This document shows positions 34,248 to 45,435 of a DNA stretch of 64,000 nt, piece after piece. The notes below the pieces were generated by a model that saw nothing but the letters and a program-made list of their open reading frames with translations, searched no databases and was not told where the DNA came from. The stretch lies in assembly GCF_009601505.1 (NCBI RefSeq), contig NZ_WITC01000036.1, positions 62,001 to 126,000 of the forward strand. Reading direction: 5' to 3'. A program made the position numbers and the translations under genes. The stretch's first letter is position 1. Each line of letters opens with the position of its first letter. The stretch comes from Sinorhizobium terangae (GTDB lineage Bacteria > Pseudomonadota > Alphaproteobacteria > Rhizobiales > Rhizobiaceae).

Positions 34248-36035
34248 TTACTTCCCCTTGCCCCGGGGCTTGCCGCCGCCGGGGCGGCCGCCCGGCTTGC
34301 CACCGCCCGGCTTGCCGCCGCGGGGGCCGCCGGAGCGCTGGCCTGGCGATTTCCCTTGACTGGGCTTGCCGGCCGGCTTTCCGCGCGGGCGGTCGCCGGA
34401 AGGGCGGTTGCCGCCCTCACGACCTTGAGGCCGATCGCCTTCGCTGCGGTTTGTGCGCGGCTTTCCGGAGAATGCGCGATTTTCGCCCCCGGCGCGTGCC
34501 GGGCGCTCAGCGCGCGTGCGTTCACTGCTTTCGCGCCGCGGCGGGCGATCGCCATGATCCCGCGATTTCCGTTCTGCTGGGTCAGGCCGGCGTCGGCCGA
34601 AGCCACCTTCGCGCGCGTCGTCCTTGCGGCGCACAGGTTCGCTGGCGCTGATCCAGTCTCCATCTTCATCGCCGCGCTTGACGACCGACCGCGGAGCGCG
34701 CTCCGGGCGGACAGCGCCCTTGGCTGCTGCGCCTTTGCGGTCGGGATCGAACTTTCCCGATGTCTTCGTCGCCAGGCCATCCTTGGTGCGGCCATAGCGT
34801 TTCGTCTTCGGTGCGCCTTCCGGACGCTCGCGGCGCACGGGAGTCGCCGCTTGATCATCCGCCGACTTCGGCTTCTTTTCGGCTATCGGGCGTGCGCCCG
34901 GCGCCATCCAGACGTTGGCGGTGCGGCTGCGCTTTGCCGGCACCCGAGCCGGGCGGTCGGCAGGTCGGCCGCCGGAACGCTCGCCACGATCGCGCGAACG
35001 GCCTTCGTCGCGCCGCGTGTCGAGGCGTGCAAGCGCACGCTCGCGCTTGTCCTCCGGCTTTTCGCGCCGCCCGGCGCGCTCCGCCTTGCCGGCATCCTCG
35101 GCAACCTCGTCACGATCACCCCTCTCGGCCGCCGGCTGATCATTGTAGAGAGGCGCGTCGAAATTCGCCTTCGCGTCCTCGATCAGGCGAGGGCCGAGCT
35201 GGTCCCGCAGCGTGCGACCACGAATTTCCTGAACTTGGCCTTCCGGCAGGTCGCCCAACTGGAAGGGACCATAGGAGATGCGGATCAGTCGGTTCACATC
35301 AAGACCAAGCGCGCCGAGCACGTTCTTGATCTCGCGGTTCTTGCCTTCGCGCAGACCCATGGTGATCCAGACGTTCGATCCCTGAACCCGGTCGAGCGTC
35401 GCCTCGATGGCTCCGTAGAGGACACCGTCGACGGCGATGCCGTCCTTCAGCCGATCGAGCGCTTCCTGATCGATCTCGCCGTGAGCGCGCACGCGATATC
35501 GACGCAGCCAGCCGGTGGACGGCAGCTCGAGCACGCGAGCGAGCCCCCCGTCATTGGTCAAGAGCAGCAGGCCTTCGGTGTTGATGTCGAGGCGGCCGAT
35601 CGAAAGCACGCGCGGCAGCCCCTCCGGAAGGTTCTCGAAAACCGTCGGCCGGCCTTCCGGATCGGCGTTGGTCGTCACCAGCCCAGCGGGCTTGTGATAA
35701 AGCCAGAGGCGCGTACGTTCGATGCCGCGGATCGGGTGACCGTCGACCTCGATGCTGTCGGCAAGCGTTGCGTTGACGACAGGCGTGTCGAGCACGACGC
35801 CGTTGAGCTTGACGCGCCCTTCCATGATCATCCGCTCGACATCGCGGCGGGAGGCAACGCCGGCGCGCGAGAGGATCTTCGAGATGCGCTGCGGCTCATC
35901 CGCACCGGGCGCGCTTGCAGCCGGCCGAATGTTGGCGGACGGGGTGGCGCCCGTCTTCTTCTCACCGGAACGAGGTTTCTTTTCCCGGCCGTTGGTCTTG
36001 CCGCCGGGCCGCGTGGACTTGTCTTTGGATGTCAT
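34248..36035 (-). CDS. rRNA pseudouridine synthase (RluB/RsuA type) with long basic C-terminal tail
   Basis: This 595-residue protein has a basic N-terminal extension (about 1-47), an S4 RNA-binding domain (about 49-95; RISKILSRAGVASRRDVERM) and an RsuA/RluB catalytic domain. The catalytic Asp lies in SIGRLDINTEGLLLLTNDG (near residue 155), and REGKNREIKNVL follows. The domain ends near 285. The last roughly 300 residues are low-complexity and rich in Arg, Lys, Gly, Pro and Glu, ending in repeated GGKPGG units. E. coli RluB is about half as long overall. The tail is probably disordered and RNA-binding. rsmD follows in the same transcript; tadA is divergent. Confidence 0.9.
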   Translation of the reverse strand: MTSKDKSTRPGGKTNGREKKPRSGEKKTGATPSANIRPAASAPGADEPQRISKILSRAGVASRRDVERMIMEGRVKLNGVVLDTPVVNATLADSIEVDGHPIRGIERTRLWLYHKPAGLVTTNADPEGRPTVFENLPEGLPRVLSIGRLDINTEGLLLLTNDGGLARVLELPSTGWLRRYRVRAHGEIDQEALDRLKDGIAVDGVLYGAIEATLDRVQGSNVWITMGLREGKNREIKNVLGALGLDVNRLIRISYGPFQLGDLPEGQVQEIRGRTLRDQLGPRLIEDAKANFDAPLYNDQPAAERGDRDEVAEDAGKAERAGRREKPEDKRERALARLDTRRDEGRSRDRGERSGGRPADRPARVPAKRSRTANVWMAPGARPIAEKKPKSADDQAATPVRRERPEGAPKTKRYGRTKDGLATKTSGKFDPDRKGAAAKGAVRPERAPRSVVKRGDEDGDWISASEPVRRKDDAREGGFGRRRPDPAERKSRDHGDRPPRRESSERTRAERPARAGGENRAFSGKPRTNRSEGDRPQGREGGNRPSGDRPRGKPAGKPSQGKSPGQRSGGPRGGKPGGGKPGGRPGGGKPRGKGK

Positions 36036-36108
36036 TTGTGTTGCCTGCCTTTTGCGGCTGTCCTATCAGGTCAAGCGCCGTGGGTTAAGAGAAATTATTG
36101 ATCGAGCG

Positions 36109-36558
36109 ATGACGGATACGACACGCTTCATGGATGCGGCCCTCAAGGAGGCCCGGCAAGCGGCAGCACGCGGGGAAGTGCCGATCGGCGCTGTCGTCGT
36201 GCTCGACGGCAAGATCGTCGCCGCTGCCGGAAACCGCACGCGCGAACTGAACGACGTCACCGCCCATGCCGAGATCGAGGCGATCCGGAAGGCCGCCGCG
36301 ATTGTAGGCGGCGAACGGCTGACCGGTGCGGATCTCTACGTCACGCTGGAACCTTGCACCATGTGCGCCGCGGCGATCTCCTTCGCCCGAATACGCCGCC
36401 TCTATTACGGTGCGGAAGATCCGAAGGGCGGCGCGGTGGATAGCGGCGTCAGGTTCTATGCATCGCCCACCTGCCACCATGTTCCGGATGTCTATTCCGG
36501 CCTTTCCGAGCGGGAAGCCGCCGATATCCTTCGCGATTTCTTTGCCGGCAAGCGCTGA
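36109..36558 (+). CDS. tadA: tRNA-specific adenosine-34 deaminase
   Basis: This 149-residue zinc-dependent deaminase converts A34 to inosine in tRNA-Arg(ACG). The zinc and catalytic motifs are NDVTAHAEIEAI (near residue 56) and LEPCTMCAAAI (near 85), with the usual spacing. The C-terminal helix EREAADILRDFFAGKR is typical. The open frame continues upstream through the divergent pseudouridine synthase gene, but the ATG at 36109 (MTDTTRFMDAAL) is clearly the start. It ends 12 bases from the convergent GNAT gene. Confidence 0.95.
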   Translation: MTDTTRFMDAALKEARQAAARGEVPIGAVVVLDGKIVAAAGNRTRELNDVTAHAEIEAIRKAAAIVGGERLTGADLYVTLEPCTMCAAAISFARIRRLYYGAEDPKGGAVDSGVRFYASPTCHHVPDVYSGLSEREAADILRDFFAGKR

Positions 36559-36570
36559 ACGGTCGAGCGG

Positions 36571-37050
36571 TTAACTGTCGGCAAGGGCCTTGAGCGCCGC
36601 CCCCGCAAGCCGGTAGCGCTTCCATTCCGCCATGGGCTCCGCGCCGACTGCCTCATAAACCCGGATGGCCGGCTCGTTCCAATCGAGCACGCTCCATTCG
36701 AAGCGGCCGCAACCTTGCGCAAGGGCGATGCGCGCAAGATGTTTCAGAAGCAGCTTGCCGGCACCCGAACCGCGGTATTCAGGTGTGACATAGAGGTCTT
36801 CGAGATAAAGACCCTTGCGCGCTTGCCAGGTGGAAAAGCTATAGAACCAGATGGCGAAGCCGGCAGGCACGCCGTCGATCTCGCAAATCACCGCGTGGGC
36901 GACGGCGTTCGGACCGAAGAGCGAAGATTGCAAGAGCTCGATGGTCGCTTCGACCTCATGCCCCGCCTTTTCGTAGATCGCGAGCTCCGTGATGAAGCGC
37001 AGAATCGTCTCCGCGTCTTCCGGGACGGCGTTGCGAATGCTGGGCTTCAT
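36571..37050 (-). CDS. GNAT-family N-acetyltransferase (SSAT-like)
   Basis: This is a 159-residue acetyltransferase with the acetyl-CoA loop in EYRGSGAGKLLLKHLARIA. The strand/helix pattern FSTWQARKGLYLEDLYVTPE is typical of the spermidine/spermine or thialysine acetyltransferase subgroup. The substrate is not known; polyamines or amino-acid analogues are plausible. It lies 3 bases downstream of the lipoprotein gene, so both are co-transcribed, probably with ileS upstream. Confidence 0.9.
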   Translation of the reverse strand: MKPSIRNAVPEDAETILRFITELAIYEKAGHEVEATIELLQSSLFGPNAVAHAVICEIDGVPAGFAIWFYSFSTWQARKGLYLEDLYVTPEYRGSGAGKLLLKHLARIALAQGCGRFEWSVLDWNEPAIRVYEAVGAEPMAEWKRYRLAGAALKALADS

Positions 37051-37053
37051 GGC

Positions 37054-37674
37054 TTAGAACGGCCAGTACCACTTGGTGCCGGAATTGGCGATCTGCGCCT
37101 CCTTCTTGCGGCGGCGTTCCTTCACCTTTTCCGGCTCGCCGAGATCCGTTTCGGCACCTTCCGGGAGACGACGATATTCGATCGGCGGATCGCTCAGGAA
37201 GCGACGCTTGTCCGAATACGCGCCCTGCTCGATCTTGCGGGCCTCGCGATAGGCCTCCTGCTGCTCCTTGGCCGAAAGGCGGCGGCCATTGGCGCTCGCC
37301 TTCGCCAGAGGCGAGACATAGTTGGGATCGTTCTTGTTGGCGTCCGCCTCGTCACGCAGGCGCTCACGGACCTCCTCCGGCGACTCGACCCACTGCGGGT
37401 TCGTTTCGCGGTTCGCCATTGACTGCTGCGGCTCGATCAGAGCTGTCTGCTGTCCCTGCGGCGGCAGCACGAGCGCCGGGCGGGGTTGATATTTGACCGG
37501 ATCGCGCTTCGGCGGGGCAAGGCTCACGGCGCTGCCGAGGTCGTCAAGCAGTTGTTCGCCTGCCGACTTGTCCGTACCGTAGGTTGGACCACCGATGCAG
37601 CCCGAAAGCACCAAACCGCCCGCCACGATGGCGGCAATGCTGGCGACAACTCGCAACTCTCGCGTCATTTCCAT
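37054..37674 (-). CDS. Putative lipoprotein of unknown function
   Basis: This is a 206-residue exported protein. The signal peptide ends in a lipobox VLSGC (Cys near residue 26), after which the mature protein is hydrophilic, Pro/Gln-rich and strongly charged. It includes the helical stretch SAKEQQEAYREARKIEQ and ends in KWYWPF. AAGGA lies 6 bases before the ATG at 37674. It lies between ileS and a GNAT gene in the slot where many proteobacteria carry lspA. No function could be assigned. Confidence 0.82.
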   Translation of the reverse strand: MEMTRELRVVASIAAIVAGGLVLSGCIGGPTYGTDKSAGEQLLDDLGSAVSLAPPKRDPVKYQPRPALVLPPQGQQTALIEPQQSMANRETNPQWVESPEEVRERLRDEADANKNDPNYVSPLAKASANGRRLSAKEQQEAYREARKIEQGAYSDKRRFLSDPPIEYRRLPEGAETDLGEPEKVKERRRKKEAQIANSGTKWYWPF

Positions 37675-37807
37675 GAATTTCCTTCCAGCCAGCCGCACCC
37701 CACATGCCGCGGCCACTCAGCGCCCCTTGGCCGAAAAATCCGCCAAATTTCGGGCAGGTTGTACCGGATGAACGCGACAAGCGCAATTCACCCGGCCAAA
37801 CGGTGCG

Positions 37808-40717
37808 TCAAGGCTTGAATCCAAGCTCCCTCAGAGCCGAAGCATCGCGGGCGGAAACGTCCGGATAGAGCGGGTCGGAACCGACATCCGTGGTGATTCG
37901 CCAGGAACGAGCGCATTTCTGCCCCTCGGCCAGCCTCGGCACGACACTGACCTTGGCGACGTCCGGCAACGCGAAGGCATCGGCCGGTCCCTCGGAGCCG
38001 ACGACCTCGATCGCCGATGTGATGCAGATCTCGGCAAAGTCCTGGCCTTCGAGCGCCTGGCGCAAATCCGCATCCGCAACATGGACGACGGGCGCCGCTT
38101 CCAGCGACGAGCCGATGCGCTTTTCCTTGCGCTCGATTTCGAGTGCACCGGTCACGACCTTGCGGACTTCGCGGATCTTGCGCCACTTCTCGGCGAGCGC
38201 GTCGTTACGCCACTCCGCCGGCACGGTCGGGAACTGCTCCAGATGCACCGAGACGGCTTCCGGGTTGCGGGAGAGCCAGGCTTCCTCGGTGGTGAAAGGC
38301 AGCATCGGAGCGAGCCAGGTAACCAGACAATCGAAAATCGTTCGGATGACGTGCAGCGCGGCGCGGCGACGGATCGAGGACGGTGCGTCGCAGTAGAGCG
38401 CGTCCTTGCGGATATCGAAGTAGAACGCCGACAGCTCGACATTCGAGAAATCGATAAGCGCACGGGCGATCCGCTTGAAGTCGAAGGCGTCGTAGCCGTC
38501 GCGCACCAGCCGGTCCAATTCGGCCAAACGGTGCAACATCAACTGTTCGAGTTCCGGCATGTCGGAAAACGCGATCACCTCGCCCTTGTCATGAGCGAGC
38601 GTGCCGAGCATCCAGCGGATCGTGTTCCTGAGCTTGCGGTAGGCGTCGATGTTGGTCTGGATGATCGTCTTGCCGAGACGCTGATCCTCCCAATAGTCCG
38701 TCGTCATTACCCAGAGGCGCAGGATGTCGGCGCCGGCATCCTTCATCACCTCCTGCGGGGTGACGGTGTTGCCCTTCGACTTCGACATCTTCTCGCCCTT
38801 CTCATCCATGGTGAAGCCATGGGTGACAACGGCGTTGTACGGCGCGCGGCCGCGCGTCGCGCAGCTTTCGAGCAGCGACGAGTGGAACCAGCCGCGGTGC
38901 TGATCCGAGCCCTCGAGATAAACGTCGGCCGGCCACTTCAGGTCGGGGCGATCCTCCAGCGTGAAGGTATGGGTCGAACCGGAATCGAACCAGACGTCGA
39001 GAATGTCCATGACCTGATGCCACTTGGCATGGTCATGGTCGTTGCCGAGGAAACGCTCCTTGGCGCCTTCGGCGAACCAGGCGTCGGCGCCCTCCTTCTC
39101 GAAGGCTTCGAGGATCCGGGCGTTGACGGCGTCATCGATGAGGATTTCGCCCTGATCGTCGGCGAAGATCGCGATCGGCACGCCCCAGGCACGCTGGCGC
39201 GAAAGCACCCAGTCCGGCCGCTGCTCGATCATCGCACGCAGGCGGTTCTGGCCGGCGCCGGGCACGAAGCGCGTGCCGTCGATCGCCTTCAGGGCGCGCG
39301 AACGCAGGGTCGTGCCGTCGCCGAAGTCCTTGTCCATGTAGACAAACCATTGCGGCGTGTTGCGGAAGATGACCGGCTTCTTCGACCGCCAGGAATGGGG
39401 ATAGGAGTGCTTCAAGCGGCCACGAGCAAATAGCGTGTGGCGGGCGATCAGCGCCTTGATGACGCGATCATTGGCGTCGCCCTTCTTGCCCTTGTCGTCG
39501 ATGACGCGACCGGCTCCACCTTCCGCATCCGGACCGAAGCCGGGCGCATCGGCGGTGAAATAGCCGGCATCGTCGACCGTGAACGGGATCGCCGAGGAGA
39601 TGCCGCGCGCTTCGAGTGCGCGGGCGCTGTCCATCCAGGCGTCAAAGTCTTCGCGGCCGTGACCGGGGGCCGTGTGAACAAAGCCCGTGCCGGCATCATC
39701 CGTCACGTGATCGCCGTCAAGCAGCGGCACGTGGAAGGCATAGCCGCCGCCGAGACCGTGGAGCGGATGGGCGCACGTGATCGCCGCAAGCTCGTCCGCT
39801 TCGACGTCGCGGACGAAGCTGAACGTCACCTTCGCCTTGGCAGCCGACTCTTCGGCAAGGCGCTTGGCAAAGATCAGCTTTTCGCCGGGCTGCGGACCAT
39901 AGTCGTTTTCGGCGGTCGCGACCTCATAGAGGCCATAAGCGTAACGGGACGAATAGGCGATCGCGCGGTTGCCGGGGATCGTCCAGGGCGTCGTCGTCCA
40001 GATCACGACGAAAGCGCCTGCGAGTGCGTCCGGGCCCTCGGTGATCGGGAATTTTACCCAGATCATGTCGCTCTCGACATCGGCATACTCGACCTCGGCC
40101 TCGGCGAGCGCCGTGCGCTCGACCACCGACCACATGACCGGCTTCGAACCACGATAGAGCTGACCGGCCTTGGCGATCTTCATCAATTCGCCGGCGATGC
40201 GGGCTTCCGCATGGAAGTTCATCGTCGTGTAGGGCCGCTCGAAATCACCCTCGATGCCAAGGCGCTTGAACTCCTCGGTCTGGACCTCGATCCAGCCGCC
40301 GGCGAAGTCACGGCACTCCTTGCGGAACTCGTTGACCGGAACCTCGTCCTTGTTCTTGCCCTTCTCGCGGTACTTTTCCTCGATCTTCCACTCGATCGGC
40401 AGGCCGTGGCAGTCCCAGCCGGGAACGTAGTTGGCGTCGAAGCCACGCATCTGGAACGATCGGTTGATCACGTCCTTGAGGATCTTGTTCAGCGCATGGC
40501 CGATATGGATGTTGCCGTTGGCGTAGGGCGGACCGTCGTGCAGCACGAACTTCTCGCGGCCGGCAGCCGACGCCCGGAGCTTCTTGTAGAGGCCCATCTT
40601 CTGCCAGCGGGCAACCGTCTCCGGTTCCTTCTGCGGCAGACCGGCGCGCATCGGAAACTCCGTCTGCGGCAGATAGAGGGTAGAAGAATAATCGATCTTT
40701 TCAGCGGTTTCTGTCAT
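37808..40717 (-). CDS. ileS: Isoleucyl-tRNA synthetase
   Basis: This 969-residue class I aminoacyl-tRNA synthetase charges tRNA-Ile. The HIGH motif is [16 protein letters not shown] (near residue 60), the KMSKS loop is KMSKSKGNT (near 640), and the editing domain between them includes [15 protein letters not shown]. The anticodon-binding domain follows. The true start is [10 protein letters not shown] at 40717; the open frame upstream is non-coding. It is followed by the lipoprotein gene after 133 bases. The gene upstream is ribF, 284 bases away, on the same strand. Confidence 0.97.
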   Translation of the reverse strand: MTETAEKIDYSSTLYLPQTEFPMRAGLPQKEPETVARWQKMGLYKKLRASAAGREKFVLHDGPPYANGNIHIGHALNKILKDVINRSFQMRGFDANYVPGWDCHGLPIEWKIEEKYREKGKNKDEVPVNEFRKECRDFAGGWIEVQTEEFKRLGIEGDFERPYTTMNFHAEARIAGELMKIAKAGQLYRGSKPVMWSVVERTALAEAEVEYADVESDMIWVKFPITEGPDALAGAFVVIWTTTPWTIPGNRAIAYSSRYAYGLYEVATAENDYGPQPGEKLIFAKRLAEESAAKAKVTFSFVRDVEADELAAITCAHPLHGLGGGYAFHVPLLDGDHVTDDAGTGFVHTAPGHGREDFDAWMDSARALEARGISSAIPFTVDDAGYFTADAPGFGPDAEGGAGRVIDDKGKKGDANDRVIKALIARHTLFARGRLKHSYPHSWRSKKPVIFRNTPQWFVYMDKDFGDGTTLRSRALKAIDGTRFVPGAGQNRLRAMIEQRPDWVLSRQRAWGVPIAIFADDQGEILIDDAVNARILEAFEKEGADAWFAEGAKERFLGNDHDHAKWHQVMDILDVWFDSGSTHTFTLEDRPDLKWPADVYLEGSDQHRGWFHSSLLESCATRGRAPYNAVVTHGFTMDEKGEKMSKSKGNTVTPQEVMKDAGADILRLWVMTTDYWEDQRLGKTIIQTNIDAYRKLRNTIRWMLGTLAHDKGEVIAFSDMPELEQLMLHRLAELDRLVRDGYDAFDFKRIARALIDFSNVELSAFYFDIRKDALYCDAPSSIRRRAALHVIRTIFDCLVTWLAPMLPFTTEEAWLSRNPEAVSVHLEQFPTVPAEWRNDALAEKWRKIREVRKVVTGALEIERKEKRIGSSLEAAPVVHVADADLRQALEGQDFAEICITSAIEVVGSEGPADAFALPDVAKVSVVPRLAEGQKCARSWRITTDVGSDPLYPDVSARDASALRELGFKP

Positions 40718-41001
40718 GGTCTTTGCGTTCGTCTTTTCCGCGCGGGTATCGTCACGCATGCGGAACGGGTCTCTGTCTCGAAGATGACTTTGGGGGGCGT
40801 GGAAACGCCGAAATCCCGGACCCGCCGGCGGTCTAGCGCGCGCGGAGGGCCGGGCCAATAATTCGCTGATCGACGATCAATCGACGGTGCCGGGTCATAG
40901 TGGCCGGTTCTTTAAGGCGTTTTCAGCCTTTTGAAAAGGTCCGCCAACGTCGCATGGCCGAATTCTTTGGCTGCGAAAGGCCGGGCGCCTCCCGGCAGAG
41001 C

Positions 41002-41985
41002 TCAGGCGAAATTGAGTCTCCGGTCGATCTCGCTCAGGGGCTGGACGCCGGAAAGGAGCTGGCGCGCCTCCTCCTCGTCGCGCTTGATCTGCGCCATCAG
41101 CGGCTCCAATCCATCGAACTTGAGCTCATCGCGGAGATGGCCGAAGAAGGAGACACTGCAGACTTCGCCGTAAAGCTCACCGGAGTAGTCGAAGACGAAA
41201 GTCTCCAGCAGCGGCTCGCCATCGCTGTCGACGGTCGGGCGACGGCCGTAGCTTGCGACGCCGTCGTAAAGAGAGCCATCGGCGCGGCGGAACCGCACGG
41301 CGTAGATGCCGTTCTTGAGTTCCGCTTCGGGCGGCAGCCTCATATTGGCGGTCGGAAAGCCGAGCGAGCGTCCAAGCTTCTTGCCGCCGATCACTTCCGC
41401 CTCGACCGTGTGACGGTAACCGAGCAGTCCTGCCGCGTGCGCAACATCCCCTTCGGCGAGCAGGGAACGGATGAAGCTCGACGAGATCACCGAAGCGTTT
41501 TCATCGCGGAAGGCATCGACGAGCGTGACGCCAAAACCCTCCCGCTCGCCGGCCGCCATCAGGAATGCCGGGCCGCCTTCGCGCCCTTTGCCGAAATGGA
41601 AGTCGAAGCCGGTGACCACGTGGGATGCATGCAGCCATTCGCGCAGGATGCGATGGATGAAATCGGACGCGGAAAGCTGAGAGAAGGTCCGGTCGAAGGG
41701 GTATTCGATGACGGCGCCGAAGCCCATGCCTTCGAGGATGCGGGCCTTGAGCGGGGCGGGCGTCAGGCGGAAGACCGGCGTGTCCGGCCTGAAGACGGTG
41801 CGTGGATGCGGCTCGAAGGTCAGGACGAGCGCGGGAACGCTGCGTTTCGCCGCTTCGTCCAGCGCCCGGTTCAACACCGACTGATGTCCGCGGTGAACGC
41901 CATCGAAATTGCCGATCGCGATGACGCCGCCGCGCAGGCGCTCCGGAAGCGGATCACGGGTTTCGTTGCGATGAAAAACCGTCAT
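41002..41985 (-). CDS. ribF: Bifunctional riboflavin kinase/FMN adenylyltransferase
   Basis: This 327-residue RibF makes FMN and FAD. The N-terminal adenylyltransferase domain has IGNFDGVHRGHQSVL (near residue 22) and the later SSSFIRSLLAEGDV. The C-terminal kinase domain has LGFPTANMRLP and the LRDELKFDGLEPLMAQI region. GGGAAG precedes the ATG at 41985. It starts 13 bases after the stop of the NagD-like gene, so the two are co-transcribed. The neighbouring ileS matches the common ribF-ileS order. Confidence 0.95.
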   Translation of the reverse strand: MTVFHRNETRDPLPERLRGGVIAIGNFDGVHRGHQSVLNRALDEAAKRSVPALVLTFEPHPRTVFRPDTPVFRLTPAPLKARILEGMGFGAVIEYPFDRTFSQLSASDFIHRILREWLHASHVVTGFDFHFGKGREGGPAFLMAAGEREGFGVTLVDAFRDENASVISSSFIRSLLAEGDVAHAAGLLGYRHTVEAEVIGGKKLGRSLGFPTANMRLPPEAELKNGIYAVRFRRADGSLYDGVASYGRRPTVDSDGEPLLETFVFDYSGELYGEVCSVSFFGHLRDELKFDGLEPLMAQIKRDEEEARQLLSGVQPLSEIDRRLNFA

Positions 41986-41998
41986 GTCCGTCTTCCCG

Positions 41999-42847
41999 TC
42001 AGCCAAGCCGCGGCATCCACCACTTCGGCGCGGCCCCTTCCCTTTTCAGGAAGGCGGCAAGTTTCGCCTCGTCGGTGCGGCTTTCATGCATGTATTCCTG
42101 GGCATGAATTCCGGCGCTGATATAGAGCAGGTCGAAGCCCGCGTCCTGCGCCCCCTTGACGTCGGTCGGCATGCCGTCACCGATCGCGATGACGCGGGAG
42201 AGATCGAACGCACCGCGCACGGCCTTTGCCTCAGTCAGGGCGGCGCGGTAGATCGCGATGTAGGGCTTGCCGGCAATGCGCGCCTCGCCGCCCAGATCCT
42301 CATAGAGCTTGGCGATCGCACCGGCACAGGGGATCAGCCGATGCCCGCGCTCCACGACGAGGTCGGGATTGGCGCAGATGAACGGGATCTTGCGCTTGGC
42401 GAGTCCCGTCAATGTCGCGCGATAGTGTTCGGGCGTTTCGGTCTCATCGTCATAAAAGCCGGCGCAGACGATCGTCTCCGCGTCCTCCGCCGAAACGATC
42501 TCGGTACCTAGACCTTCGAGCAGAGGCAGGTCGCGCTCGGCTCCGATAAAGAAGATGCGTTTCGCGGCTTGCGAGATCAACGCCCGCGTGACGTCCCCTG
42601 ATGTAACGATGCGATCGTAGGCTTCGTCGGGAACGCCAAGGCCGCGGATCTGCACCACGACGCCGGGATGCGGCCGCGGCGAATTGGTAATGAGGACGAC
42701 AGTCAGGCCTTTTGCGCGCGCCTCTGCGAGAGCCTCGCAAGCCGAAGCGAAGGCCTGGACGCCATTGTGGAGCACGCCCCAGACATCGCAGAGCACCACG
42801 TCGTACCGGCTGGTGATTTCCCGAAAACTGTTGATCCTTACGGCCAT
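41999..42847 (-). CDS. HAD-superfamily class IIA hydrolase (TIGR01459-type, NagD-like)
   Basis: This is a 282-residue phosphatase of the class IIA HAD group. Motif I is VLCDVWGVLHNG (near residue 17), motif II is VLITNSPRPHPGV, and motif III/IV lies around IAIGDGMPTDVKGAQDAGFD. This alphaproteobacterial subfamily typically adjoins ribF. The substrate is unknown; NagD relatives act on nucleotides or pyridoxal phosphate, and a link to flavin phosphates is possible. MAVRINSFREI at 42847 was chosen as start. Confidence 0.88.
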   Translation of the reverse strand: MAVRINSFREITSRYDVVLCDVWGVLHNGVQAFASACEALAEARAKGLTVVLITNSPRPHPGVVVQIRGLGVPDEAYDRIVTSGDVTRALISQAAKRIFFIGAERDLPLLEGLGTEIVSAEDAETIVCAGFYDDETETPEHYRATLTGLAKRKIPFICANPDLVVERGHRLIPCAGAIAKLYEDLGGEARIAGKPYIAIYRAALTEAKAVRGAFDLSRVIAIGDGMPTDVKGAQDAGFDLLYISAGIHAQEYMHESRTDEAKLAAFLKREGAAPKWWMPRLG

Positions 42848-43230
42848 ATCGGCTTCCCGCAAACTCGGCTTCTCGGCTCACATCGCAAGGAAGGGCAAAG
42901 AATACAAGTCTCGCGTTCAGAAAAACGCGGCGCTTCCCAAGAATTCAGACGCACAATGCAGCCAGCGATCTCAGAAAAACCTGAGGAGCGCGTCGGCAGC
43001 GAATTCGTCGTCATTGCACACGTCGAAGATTACCCGGGCCGTCGCGATACCCGTTTGTCTGGGGAAATGGAATTGAACGAGGCCACCGTTGACGTCTTTG
43101 CATGGTTGCCATTGGATGCGGATTTTGGCGCGATGCCTCGCGTGGGCCGTCCCTCTCCCCATGCAATTGAACAACAAAGGGCTCGCGGCCCATCAACGAT
43201 CACAACCGGCAAAAATTCTCTCGACCGATC
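42848..43230. other. Intergenic region upstream of the groESL promoter
   Basis: This region has no gene that I can support. A plus-strand frame from ATG 42956 stays open to 43294 (112 codons), but it lacks a ribosome-binding site, has weak third-position G/C bias and runs through the groESL promoter and the CIRCE element. It is therefore probably not coding. Confidence 0.4.
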
Positions 43231-43259
43231 CTTGACTCGTTCAGCGCACGGTCCTATTT
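43231..43259 (+). promoter_or_regulatory. RpoH (heat-shock sigma) type promoter of groESL
   Basis: CTTGAC (43231-43236), a 16-base spacer and CCTATTT (43253-43259) resemble the alphaproteobacterial heat-shock consensus. The transcription start would lie in or just before the CIRCE element. Confidence 0.65.
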
Positions 43260-43267
43260 CGGCGACG

Positions 43268-43294
43268 CTAGCACTCGTGAGATATGAGTGCTAA
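43268..43294. promoter_or_regulatory. CIRCE element (HrcA operator)
   Basis: CTAGCACTC-N9-GAGTGCTAA is a 9-9-9 inverted repeat with a single mismatch from the CIRCE consensus TTAGCACTC-N9-GAGTGCTAA. It lies between the promoter and groES. Confidence 0.95.
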
Positions 43295-43352
43295 CACTCA
43301 TCCACCGGGTCGATGAACGATCCGCAATGTCATTTGATCGAGGGATTAGACA

Positions 43353-43649
43353 ATGGCAAGCACCAACTTCCGTCCGCTGCACGACCGCGTTGTCGTCCGC
43401 CGCGTCGAGTCTGAGGAAAAGACCAAGGGCGGCATCATCATTCCGGACACCGCAAAGGAAAAGCCGCAAGAAGGCGAAATCGTGGCTGTCGGTTCGGGCG
43501 CCCGTGACGAAAGCGGCAAGGTTGTTCCGCTCGATGTCAAGGCTGGCGACCGCGTCCTGTTCGGCAAGTGGTCCGGCACCGAAGTCAAGATCAACGGCGA
43601 AGACCTTCTGATCATGAAGGAAGCCGACATCATGGGCATCATCGGCTGA
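43353..43649 (+). CDS. groES: Co-chaperonin GroES
   Basis: This 98-residue heptameric lid of the GroEL chamber starts [19 protein letters not shown]. It has the mobile loop [18 protein letters not shown] and ends DIMGIIG. GAGGGA lies upstream of the ATG. It is the first gene of the groESL operon, under a heat-shock promoter and CIRCE. Rhizobia carry several groESL copies; dual control and chromosomal setting suggest the general (groESL1-type) copy. Confidence 0.97.
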   Translation: MASTNFRPLHDRVVVRRVESEEKTKGGIIIPDTAKEKPQEGEIVAVGSGARDESGKVVPLDVKAGDRVLFGKWSGTEVKINGEDLLIMKEADIMGIIG

Positions 43650-43676
43650 TCGGCCGGCACCCTCCAACTTCCGTAA

Positions 43677-45362
<1,686 letters not shown>

Positions 45363-45410
45363 TAAGGCGAAAGCCTTAGCACAGCGATGTTTCCGGTACC
45401 GGAACTGAGA

Positions 45411-45435
45411 GGGCGGCTTCGAGCCGCCCTTTTTG
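45411..45435 (+). terminator. Rho-independent terminator of groESL
   Basis: The stem gggcggctt/gagccgccc, with a very short loop, is followed by five T residues and lies 48 bases after the groEL stop. Confidence 0.9.

Noticed and set aside
33705..36101. 798-codon plus-strand frame opposite rsmD and the pseudouridine synthase
   Set aside because: It runs antisense to two genes with clear motifs. Its Ala/Arg/Leu composition mirrors the basic low-complexity tail.
38081..40861. Two long plus-strand frames opposite ileS
   Set aside because: Antisense shadows of a conserved synthetase; no start signals or family resemblance.
42956..43294. 112-codon plus-strand frame before groES
   Set aside because: No ribosome-binding site, weak codon bias and overlap with the promoter and CIRCE element. 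Kept only as a note.
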